DNA of 26,382 bases. Source: JBGLNJ01 sp034434835 (GTDB lineage: Bacteria; Chloroflexota; Anaerolineae; Fen-1058). The notes below the pieces were generated by a model, which saw only the letters and a list, made by a program, of their open reading frames with translations, was not told the origin of the DNA and made no database searches. A program made the position numbers and the translations under genes. The DNA lies in assembly GCA_034434835.1 (NCBI GenBank), contig DAOTXX010000190.1:1-26382 (forward strand). The letters run 5' to 3'. This document shows, one piece after another, positions 9,332 through 19,800 of this stretch; the stretch's first letter is position 1; the number at the start of each line of letters is the position of its first letter.

Positions 9332-9351
9332 GGTTGCTCCTCCGCGGGCCA

Positions 9352-10608
9352 CTACTCTTTGCCCACACTCAACTTGAAAATCTTGCCCACGCTGCGATTG
9401 AGAATCAAGATGTTGTTATTTCGGTCAATCGCAAACTCGGAATGGACCTGCTCGTACAGGCTCGCCGGAATCGCTTGCAAAAAGCGTCCCTCGTCATCGA
9501 ACACTGTGATCTGGCCTGTGCGGCTGACGTACAGACGGCTCTGGTTATCCACTGCCAGGCTTTCCAGGACGCCGCTCGTGTCATTCGGATCGGGCTGCGG
9601 GCTGAACCGGTTGAGGTATTTGCCTTCCGGCGAGAAACGATAGATGCCCTGGTGCTTGCCCGAAAAAGTGTAAAGCACAAAGATGTTGCCCAGCCCATCC
9701 ACCGCCAGCTTCATGTGGCTCACGAACAAATTGTCGTCTGCAATCGAGCTGAGCAGCTTGGGCGCGCGCCGAACGATCTTGCCGCTGCTCGTGTCAATCC
9801 ACAGCAGCGTGTCGTCAAAGCCGTTGTTGGCGAACGCGATGAGCGTGTTTTTATAAACGACCATGTTCTGGCCCAGTTCGTTTTTCTCCAACGCAAAGTG
9901 GGCCAGCAGCTTGCCTGTGTCCCCACTGTACTTGAGCAGCGACCGATCCCACAGCGCGTACACGTTACCGTCCGCATCCGCCGCGATGGCATCCGGCCCG
10001 CGCTTGCGATAGGCGTCAATCGTCGCCTTTTCGTCTATCGTCCAGCCCAACGCAAACTTGCCCGCGCCGTCGAACTTTTGGATGCGGAGCGTGTCGTACT
10101 CGACAGCGTACACGTTGCCCTGGCCGTCCACCGCGATGTGACGCACGTCCTGAAACAGCCCATCGCCTGTGCCCTTGCCCGCCAAGCTCATTTCAAGTCT
10201 GGCGAACGAGGGTGTGGGCGTCGGCAGGATTTGAGAAATCACCGGGACGCTCGTGGCAAGGTTCGGCAACTCGCGCAGGCCAGGGACGTCGGTGCGCGTC
10301 ACCAGGCCGGGCCATTGTGTGACGAGCAACAATACGACGATCCCGACGATGATAACTGGGACGAGCACCGATAACGCCACGCCGCGCGCCACCTTGCCGG
10401 CGGTTTCGGCATCTAGCATCGCGGCTGGCGCTTGCACGACGACGACTTGCGACGCGAGCTGCGGCTGCGGGCGCAATTGCGGGCGCAGCTCTTCCGGCAC
10501 CATGACCGTCGCGCCGCAATAGCCGCACTTGGCTTGTAGGCGGTCGCCCTCAAACGTGACCGGGCCGCCGCACGTCGAGCATTGAAATGTTTTGGCTTCT
10601 TCGGACAT
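9352..10608 (-). CDS. Zinc-ribbon membrane protein with extracytoplasmic NHL-like propeller
   Basis: A 418-aa protein. Cys10-Cys13 and Cys28-Cys31 (CSTCGG and CGYCGA) form an N-terminal zinc ribbon. A proline/glutamine linker (EELRPQLRPQPQ) leads to one transmembrane helix at about 75-98 (VALSVLVPVIIVGIVVLLLV). Residues about 145-415 are NHL-like repeats, for example VRHIAVDGQGNVYAVEYD, IQKFDGAGKF, DAIAADADGNVYALWD and SLAVDNQSRLYVSR, and should fold as a propeller. The topology implied is ribbon inside and propeller outside. The start has AAAGGAG four bases before ATG. It is first of three closely spaced genes ending with the RCC1 protein. The role is unknown; NHL propellers usually bind ligands or proteins. 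Confidence 0.87.
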   Translation of the reverse strand: MSEEAKTFQCSTCGGPVTFEGDRLQAKCGYCGATVMVPEELRPQLRPQPQLASQVVVVQAPAAMLDAETAGKVARGVALSVLVPVIIVGIVVLLLVTQWPGLVTRTDVPGLRELPNLATSVPVISQILPTPTPSFARLEMSLAGKGTGDGLFQDVRHIAVDGQGNVYAVEYDTLRIQKFDGAGKFALGWTIDEKATIDAYRKRGPDAIAADADGNVYALWDRSLLKYSGDTGKLLAHFALEKNELGQNMVVYKNTLIAFANNGFDDTLLWIDTSSGKIVRRAPKLLSSIADDNLFVSHMKLAVDGLGNIFVLYTFSGKHQGIYRFSPEGKYLNRFSPQPDPNDTSGVLESLAVDNQSRLYVSRTGQITVFDDEGRFLQAIPASLYEQVHSEFAIDRNNNILILNRSVGKIFKLSVGKE

Positions 10609-10618
10609 GGTCTCCTTT

Positions 10619-10723
10619 CATCGAATGAATTCGATGGCTAGCACAAGAAACCTGCTCAAGCAGGTTGCGTGCCCTAACGCGCTTGAGCGCGTTTTGCGTT
10701 CCAGGCCGCGAATTCATTCGCGG
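10619..10723. repeat. Array of four 18-bp hairpins with equal geometry and different sequence
   Basis: CATCGAATGAATTCGATG (10619-10636), AACCTGCTCAAGCAGGTT (10649-10666), AACGCGCTTGAGCGCGTT (10676-10693) and CCGCGAATTCATTCGCGG (10706-10723). Each has perfect 8-bp arms around a 2-base centre. Spacers are 12, 9 and 12 bases. The outer two share a GAAT..ATTC core and the inner two a GCT..AGC core. The first unit sits just before the ribosome-binding site of the NHL-like gene, so it would be in that mRNA leader. Confidence 0.9.
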
Positions 10724-10732
10724 TTTTTGTTA

Positions 10733-10798
10733 GACACGGAAAACACGGATGATCAAGGATTTATAAAAAGAACCCGTGAAATCCGTGCAATCCGTGTC
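10733..10798. repeat. Inverted repeat of ACACGGAT units after the giant gene
   Basis: Left arm GACACGGAAAACACGGAT (10733-10750), right arm ATCCGTGCAATCCGTGTC (10781-10798); only the two central bases of each arm fail to mirror well. It starts 10 bases after the stop of the giant gene. There is no U-tract, so it is more likely a dispersed repeat or RNA-stabilising stem than a classic terminator. No clear promoter for the next operon was found in the 200-bp spacer. Confidence 0.8.
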
Positions 10799-10808
10799 CA
10801 GAGAATGA

Positions 10809-13800
10809 TTATCTGATCACCACCGGAAGGAATACCCGATACGACGCCGCCCCGCCCGCCGCCATGACCTGCGCCATGTTGCCGTACACGTCGAGCGCAC
10901 GCACGACAACCCACGCGATGGGCGGGCCGCCTGTCCACGCGGAACGATCGAACGACCAGGCCGAGCCGACAAGCGCGGCGTTCTGGTACGTCACACCGCC
11001 ATCCAGGCTCACCTGCACCTGCGCCACGCCGGAACCATCGCTGACCGTGCCGCTGATGACCTGCCCGATTTGCATCACCGTGATCGCCGGGCCGATCGCG
11101 TCGAGCGTCACCATGACAGGTGAGCTATTCGGGCTGACGTTGCCCGCCGCGTCCACCGCGCGAGCGACGACCTGCACCTGTTCTCCGTCCGCGCCGCTGG
11201 CGTTGATCGGCAGCGCCCACGCGACCTGACCCGCAGTCGCTTGTGGACTGTTCATCAGCACCGAGCCATCGCCCAGCAGCGCTTTCTTGAACGGCCCGCC
11301 ATTCAGGCTCACCTCGACCGCGCTGAGCGAGTTCGAGTCATCGCTGGCAAAGCCTTTGAGCAGGCTCAAGACGTGAGTGAGCACTGCCACCGACGTGATC
11401 TGCACGGAAGGCGTCAGGTTGTCCACGTGGACGATCACGGTGTCGGTCGAGACCTTGGTGTTGTCGGCGGTGACGCGCAGCGTCCACGGCTGGTGATAGC
11501 TGCTGGGCAGCGTCTCGCTCACGCTGTTGACCGCGCCCAGCGTGCCCAGTAACGTAAAGCCCGCGCCCTGGTTGATGCTCACCTGCTGCTTGCACGAAAG
11601 GAACGGGCTGTTCAAGTCAATGAACGTGGTCAGCTTGAACACACCGGGCTTGGCAAAGATGGTCGGATTGAGCGCATTGAACTTGGCCTTGCCCACGTTG
11701 TTGTCAATCGCATAGGCTGTCGTCGCAGGCGGCTGCGGCGCACTCGGCAGACCCTGATAGGCAAGCCGGGCTGCGACCGGCACGGTGAATACACCTGTCG
11801 CGGGCGGCGTGAGCGTCTTGGCCGTCAGCACGACCGTCATGGGCACGCTCGGGTTCACGTCCACCTGCATCACCCACTCGCGCCCATTCGCCGGGCAGGA
11901 GGCGCAGGCCGCGCCGCTCACCAGGCTGACCAAGCTCATCAATTGAGGCGAGGCCGAACCCAGCGATGCCGTCAGCGGGTGATTGTTGTATGGCAAAATG
12001 TCGGGATTGACGATCGTGATCGTCATCGTCACGTTGTCGTTCGGGATGAGCTGCGTGTCAAAGCCTGGGTTGATGCTGACGATGGGCGCGATCCACTGCG
12101 TCGGCACATCAGACGGCGCGGAGGGATAGCCGTTGGCCAGCGACGGCCAGCGGATCGAATCCACGAACGTGACCGGGCCGGTCAGTACATCCGTTGTGGT
12201 GACGCGCGCGCTGGCGGGCAGCACTGCCGCCACGCCGTCGCTGATGACCGTGTAAGCCAGAAGCGATACGGGTACGCCGCTGCTCGCGCTGATTTCGGGC
12301 CGATCAAAGATGATCTCGGTGCCCTCATCCACAGCGGCAAAACTCGACGGCGTCGGTGCGATGACCCAACCCGATCCCGTGTTCGAGTAGAGCGTGTAGG
12401 TGGGCACGCCGCTGATCACCAGTGCATAATCGGCCGCGAACGGCAGCGTGTGTGTGGCTTCGCCGCCGGGCATCGCGCTGCCCAGCGAGCTGGTCGAGCC
12501 GCCCACGCGCGTGTCGAGATACACCGCGAACCGTTTGTCCAGGTTCCAATCGCTGCCGGTGAAACCCAGATACAGCTTGCGAGTGTCCCACGTTGCCATC
12601 AGCAGCGCGGGCTTGGTGACCGCATACGGATCGTAACTCGTCATCATGCCTTCGGTGTATTCGCCACCGGAAAAGTCCAGCCACCCATCGGGCAAGATGG
12701 CCGAGGGCGTCCTGAAGCGATTGACCCCATAAGGCCCATCGTGGACGATGCGCTGATTGCCCGCCGCGTCCATCACACGCACGTGCGCGTACCACGCGCC
12801 GGGCGCATCGAGCGCGCGCGAGACCTGATTCACGCCGACGAGCGTCGTCGGCACAGTTTTGCTCACCGTGTCAATCGTCGCGTAATAGGTCACCGGGCCG
12901 CCGGCGTCAATCACCGCGTTCCAGGTGAGAACGAGCGTCGGCGTGATGTTGGTGAACCAATCGTCGTTGGACAGATTTGCGCTGATGACGGGCCGCGCCA
13001 CGAGCGTATCGGTGGTGACGCGCCGCGCTGCGCGAGCGTGCGCCACGTTGCCGAACGCATCGCGCGTCACTGCGCGGAACGTGATCTGGCGCTCGTCACT
13101 GCGCTCGATGTTGGACTCGTTGGACCACGCGCCGGGCACGGCGGCGAAAAGCGGCATCCGCGTCCAGCGTTCGCCGTCGAACACACGGAATTGCTGGATC
13201 GGGTTCGGGCTGGTGAGCGTGCCGCTCAGGTTCACGCGCAAAAAGCCTTCGCGGAACAGGGTCGGGATATTGAGCGTGTCGCTGATCGTCGGGATCGCCG
13301 CCGCGCTGCGATGGACGAACGTATTGCCCACGTACCACGACTCGGGCGGCAGTTGGTTGCCCGCGCGATCGGTCGCGCGCGCGTACAGGCGATAGTCGCC
13401 GTCCGCGCCGAACGTCAGCGTGACGCTGAACGGCGTGAGGTGCAGGCCAGGATATGCCAGCGTGGCGAGTTGCCACGACGCGGGCAGTGTGGCCGAGTAC
13501 GGCAGCGCGGGATTGACGATTGGCCCGCTCACGCCGACCTCGACGCGCTGGATGCCAGAGAGCCAGCCGAAGGACAGATCGCCCTCGAACAGATAAGCCG
13601 CGTTCGAGCCGGGCGCGCCGATCATCACGTCGCGCAGCGCGTCGCCGTTCATGTCGCCGCTGCTCAGATAGCCGCCAGCCTGATCGGCTGCCACCGAGCC
13701 AAAGATCAAATGCGTGGCGGACATGGGCGACATGTCGCGCAGCCAGGGCGTCTTGCCGGAAAGCACGATGGCTGCGCCGCCGCTCAACCCCACGCGCCCG

Positions 13801-16800
13801 AACGCAAAGTCATCCTTGCCGTCGCGGTCGAGGTCGCCCATTGGCGTCAGGCCCTCGCCCAACGGCGGATAGCGCACCGCGCCGAGGGCTTCCTTGAACG
13901 AGAGGTCGGCGTTCAACGTCAACGAGTACGCGCTGGGCGGCGTGGGGAATGGATTCTCCGATGGACGCCCGAACACGACGAACATGCGCGAGATGGGCGC
14001 GAGCGGATCGCCGATGAGCATGTCGCGCAGGCCGTCGCCGTTCACGTCGCCCGCCGGGGCAACGGTCTGCTGCTGGCCGTCGGCATCGAACAGCGCGATC
14101 GAGTTGACCGACGCCAGCGCCGAACTCGGCAGCTCTTGCTTGGGGCGACCGTTCACCAGCCACACCGCTTGATTGGTCGCCAACAAAATGTCCGAAAGGC
14201 CATCGCCGTTGGTATCGCCCACGCCCGCGATCTTGGGCATGAGCGGCGGCGTGCACGGCGGGATGATGCATGCCCGCCCATAGATGCGTGCGTACGTTGT
14301 GGGCGCGCCGCGCTCGCGGCCCAGGTAGAGATACATCGGCTCGTAGGCCGCGCCTTCGCTGGCCGCGCCAACGGCAATGTCCGTCAGGCCATCGCCGTCC
14401 ACGTCGCCCGCGCTGGCAACCGAGCCGCCGAACGCGAGCGTGCCCGTGACGCTCAGACGCCAATCGGCGTTGCTCAGGGACATGATCGTCGTGGGCCAGG
14501 TGCGGCGTCCCAACAGCACATACGCACGCCCTGCGCCTGATCGGACATTCGGATCGCCAATCAACAAATCGGCGATCGAGTCGCCGTTCACGTCCAACAG
14601 CCCAGGCGCGTTGATCGCGGCCGAGGGCGTGTACGAGTACGGCGGAGCAAAGTCCAACTCGCCCATGATCCTCACGTCGGCCTGCGTGTAATCAAGCGTC
14701 GAAGGGAACCCGCCGACCTTGCCGAAAAAGAGGCCCACTTCAACTGGCTTGGACGGGTCGAACGTGACAGTGGCAACGTCGTCAATCAAGTCGCCGTTCA
14801 CGTCGCCGACGATGACCCCCTGGCTCCCCAGGTCGCTCGCCTGATCCACCAGGAACGCCGTATCGCGCGAGCCGAGCGTCTGCGTGTAGGGATAAGGCGA
14901 CTGGCGCTTGAGCGTGAGCGCAACGTCGTCGGCGCGGCCGCCCAGATGATAAGCCGTCGTCGAGATGGTCTGCGGCGGGCGGACGTAGGCAAACGGCGGC
15001 GTGTCGTCCACGACCACAAACAGCGAGTCGCTGCTTGGGCGCACGTTGCCCGCGCGGTCGCGCCCGCCGAGCCTGAGCTGATACAGCCCTTGCGCCGAAG
15101 GCGAAGCGTCGCCGCCCAGCGGCGTCATGGGCAGCGAGAACGTCGTGCTGAACGCGGACGAGACCGCGCCGGGACTGCCCACAACCGATTCGCCGCGCAG
15201 CCACTCGGTGCTGCTGATCAAGAAATGCTGCGCGAGCACCTGCGCGCTGCCCACGCCCGAAACGTAAGGCGCGCCGGTCGCATCGGTGATGCGACCCGTG
15301 ACGGTGAACGCAGCAAGTGATTGGGGGCTGTGCGTGGTCGAAAGGAACACGGTGCCGTCCAGGTCGAACGTTGCGTTGGCGGGGATCGTGCTATCCACGT
15401 TCACCACGACCGGGCCGGTGATCGGGCCGGTCACACCGTACTGGTCGGTAGCGCGCGCAAAGACGTTGTACACACCATCGGCGGGCGGCGTCCAATCGTA
15501 ATACCAGCCCGCCGCGTACAGGCTGCCGACAACCGCGCTCTTCCAATCGGAAGCGATACACGTCGTCGTCGTCTTGATGCAGACCTGCGCGCTGCTGACG
15601 CCTTCGGGATCGTCCGCTGCGCCCTGGAGGCGGATCGGATTGTTGAGCGCGCTGGCGATGCTGTTGTTGGCCGGGTAGGTGACGCTCACATCCGGCCCGC
15701 CCCGATTGATCAGCAGCGGCACGGTCACGCTCGCCACGCGCGGCAGCCCCGCTTCGATGTACGAGAACAAAGCCGTGAGCGAGACGACATCGGACGGGAT
15801 GACTTCTGGCAGGCCTGTCAGCGTGACGCTGAACTGGCGGTTCAGGCCCAGCGGCGCAAACTGCCAGGCATATACGTTGGGCGGCGTGCCCGCGATGGGC
15901 GCGGCCAGGTTGCTCTGCGGATCGTTGCTCTGGGGAATCAGCCGGGCCTGGCGCGCGACGTTGGTGAACGTGATGGGCAGCGAGAGCGTGAGCACAGGCG
16001 AAAGCGCGAGCGCGGCATCGTTCGGCCAGGGAAAGCTGGTGAGGACGATGCGCGTCCCGCCGCCATAGATCAACTGCTGCGAGACAGCCGGTTCGAGCAA
16101 ATTGCTAAAGTTAAAGGCGTTGGGGCTGGAAAGATTTTCCTTTTCCTTCTTGTCGCTGCGCGGGTCGCGGTCGGCGTTGCCCAGGCGTGGATTGGGGAAC
16201 GCCGCCGGATCGGGCAGGCCGGGGTAGGCATTGTTCATCGCCACACGCCAGGGCACGGTCAACGTCGCTGCGTCGCGCTGCCAGCGCGCCACCTCGTCGC
16301 CGTCCTTCAAGCCATCGCCGTCGGTATCGGGCTTGGTCGGATCGGTGCCCAGGATAAATTCGTCGCCGTCGTGCAACACGTCGCCATCGGTATCCACCTT
16401 GCACGGCGAGCCTTTATAGTCGAATAGCTCGAAAGGATCGCTGAGTTTATCCTCATACGGCGGGTAGAAGAAATACTGTCCGTCGCTGTCGGGCATGTTT
16501 TTCGAGTTCGGATTGTTGCACAGTCCTTCGTCAAAGCCAAACGCGCCGTCTTCCAGGTTGCCTTCCAGCCCGTCGGCGTCGGGATCGCGATTGATCAGCG
16601 CGTCCCAGTTCCACAGTTGCCAGACCGTGCGCGGCAGGATATCGAAATAGACATAGCCCACGCTGGGCGGCGTCTCGTACTTTTCCGGGTACACGTCACA
16701 GTCCAGCCCCGCGATGCCGCAGTTTTCCCAAATCTGCCGGACGCGCATGCTCACGTCTGCCGAGACGACGCCGTTGATCTTGGGCTTGCGCGGCGTGACG

Positions 16801-19800
16801 TCCAGGCGCGCGGTTGTGTTGTACTCGCGCACACGAAAGTCAATGGGCAGCTCGACGTCGCTGCCGGGCATCTTGTTCACGTAATAGATGCCCGTTGCGT
16901 TGTGGTCGTCGTCGCGCTGGTACGTCCAGTCCCGCTCGGTGTCGAGCGAAAAGTCGGTGCATGCGCCGGAAACAACCTGTTGGGCATAATAGCCGAGCTG
17001 ATCGAGTTGTCCCGTGTCCGTGAGGAATTGGGCGATCTGCAGGCCGCACAACGGGAACGAATCGCCCGTGGCATAGCGGCCCAGCCGCACCCACGCCCGC
17101 GAGTCTTTGAGCGCGTCCGTCTCGCCGCTCATCATCACCGTGCCCGTCACCTCAAAGCCAAACCGATCCTGGGCGATCATGCCGCCCAGCGGCGCATCGG
17201 GAAACGTCTTGAACTGCATTTCCCCGATCTGCGGGTCGCCGAAAAAGACGACCAGCGGCTCAGGGTCAGGGTTGATCGCCTCGAGGAACCAGCCGATCGG
17301 ATCGAGGATGGCGGCCAGCACCTCGCCCACCTCGCCGAAATAGTCGCGGAGAAAATCGGCGACGAGCCGGACGACGGCGATGGCAATCGAAACGAGCGTG
17401 CCGATCGGAAAGATGGTCGCCACGACGAACAGCACGATGGCGATGGCGATCTCCAAGATGGCTTTGAGGACAACGCCGATGATGCCCAGCACGCTCAAGT
17501 TGCCGGTAGCCAGTTGCAGGAACATGTTGAACAACGAAGTAAAGACGCTGATGATCAGCCCGACGAACTGCATGCTGCCGCTGAGCGAGGCCAGCTCGCC
17601 CGTCACGGCCTTGAGCACTTCACTGACGACCTTGGTGCCCTGCTCGGCCAGGACTTGAATTGTGTTCCATAGCTCCTGAATCTTTTTGAAAATTTCCAGC
17701 AGGCGCGTGAGCACCTTGATCACGTCGCCGATAAAGCCAAAGTCAAAGATCGAGGCCAGCCACGTCAACACGTTGATGGCCGTCTGGGTAAAGTCAACCA
17801 GCGTGTCGGGCGTAAACTCCCAGTCACCCGAAACAAAATCCTTGAACCCGCCGATCACCTCGTCGCCAATGCTGACGACCGTGTTCCACTGGTCTTCCAG
17901 CCATTTGAGCGGCCCGCCAGGATAGTTGATCACGCCAAGCAAAAAGTCCACGACCTGCCTGAACTCGGACGGCAAGAAGTCGAACAGGCCGTACTGATCG
18001 AGCAGGTTGAGAATGTTCTTGTAAAAGTTCGGGTCGCTCAACGCATCGGTAACGTCCGTCAGGCTGAGGTCGCCGATGGACTGGACGACGGTCTGGCCCT
18101 GGTGCCATACCGTCGTCGCCATTTCGAGAATCGTGAGCGCCTCGTTGTAATACTCTTCGATCTGGCCGTAAATCTCGTTGAATTGCCGCTCGATATCTTC
18201 CAGCACCTTGTCCAGGCCGAGCATGGTCCAGTCGCCAGCGGCCGGGGACGAAGGACGAAGGACGGACGACGAAAGCTGGTCATTGACGACGTTAGAGACG
18301 GGCGCATCATTCGTCTTTGGTCTTTCGTCGCGTGCTGCTGCAAGCAAGCTACCTGCCGACGGATCCCACGTGTACGTCGCCAGCTTGAGCGTGCGGCTGG
18401 TCGTCATTTGCTTGAGGCACAGGTTGAGCGTGAGATCGGCAAAATTCGGATCGGGCAACTCGTCCACGTTGAGCGTCGCCGTGCGCTGCTCGGTGGCGAT
18501 GATGAGTGTGGGGGTATAGTTGTGGCTGGGGTACAGCGCGTTGAGGATGCTGCGCGTCGTCGTCACGTTGGTATTGAGCAGCATCGGGTCGAGGTGCGTA
18601 AAGCTCTGCGGCGGCGAGACGCGAAACGTCTGCGTGATGCCCCATCGGTCGGTGATGACGGCGGTGCTGGTGATGTGAAAGCGATTGTAAATGTCGTTCA
18701 GGCCCAGCCGCCCGCCGAGGAATTGCGCTTCCATGCCCGCGCGCAAGAGCGCGACCGGCCCCGCGTCGAAGCGCTGCAAACCCGAAGGCGACGCGCCCGC
18801 CACGAGCGAAGACGCGCCGCCCTGCCGCGACGATTGCACGCCCGTGATGCGATAGCCCTCGTCATAGACGAACAGGCCATAGCTGCCGGTGGGGCTGGGC
18901 ACATACTGATCCAAATCGTTCGAGCGGAGCACGTCGCCTTGCACGGCCCACTTTAATCTCACGTCGCGCCAGCGGATCATGTTATCCGGGCTGGGGTGAT
19001 CCTGGAACACTTTGGCCTGGAAAGCATACACCTTGCCGCCGCGCTCGACCGGCGCCAGCGGGATGATCATGTCATAGTCAGGGTAAAAGCAGTCGGTGCA
19101 CTTTTGGGTGGCGCTGATGCCATATTGCGACATGGCATTGACGCTGGGCAGGTCGTCCCACGCCACCGCCACCTGCAAGAACGGCGCTATTTGCAACATG
19201 CCTGTCGTCCCGCTGATCGGGTTGTGCTGGATCAGGCCCTTGTCGTCTATCGGCCATTCGAGTGCAGATTTGTAGGCGTACTGCAAATTGCGCGCGTCCA
19301 GCGGAACAACCTGGAGTTCGAGATAGTAAAGCTCGCGCGCAACTCCGCCGGGACCCTCTACCGCTTCAAAGCTCAGGTTCGCGCCGGGCGTAAGATTGTA
19401 CACGTCGTTGGTCGAGTCAAACACCGCGCCCAGGTCGCCCGACTTGGAAAAAGGCGACATGTCCAGGCCATCGGGCACGCCGTCGCTGTCATTGTCGTCG
19501 TCCCAGGCGTAGGGGCGATGGCCGTTCTCGGTAAAGCGGCACACGCCGCGATCAAACTCGGCGCCATCGCGCACGCCGTCCATGTTGCTGTCGGGGTTGA
19601 GCGGGTCAGTCTCGACGGTGCGCACCTGACCGTTCTGGTTGCACGGAAAGCCCTTGACCTCGTCGCCGTCGTCCAACCCGTCGAGATCGCTGTCTTTTGA
19701 AAACGGATTTGTGCCGAGTTTCAATTCGTAGCCATTGGGCAGGCCATCGCTATCTTGATCGCCCTGATCGGGCAGGTCGCTTGCCAGCGCGGCGACCTTG

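Noticed and set aside
10619..10723. CRISPR array
   Set aside because: Spacing near 30 bases looks CRISPR-like, but the units are different palindromes, not one repeat with unique spacers, and no cas genes are present.
11943..14540. Long plus-strand open frame (865 codons) within the giant gene
   Set aside because: Antisense shadow of a GC-rich gene: Arg/His/Ala-rich with no domain, while the minus-strand frame has signal peptide, FG-GAP and Ig-like domains throughout.
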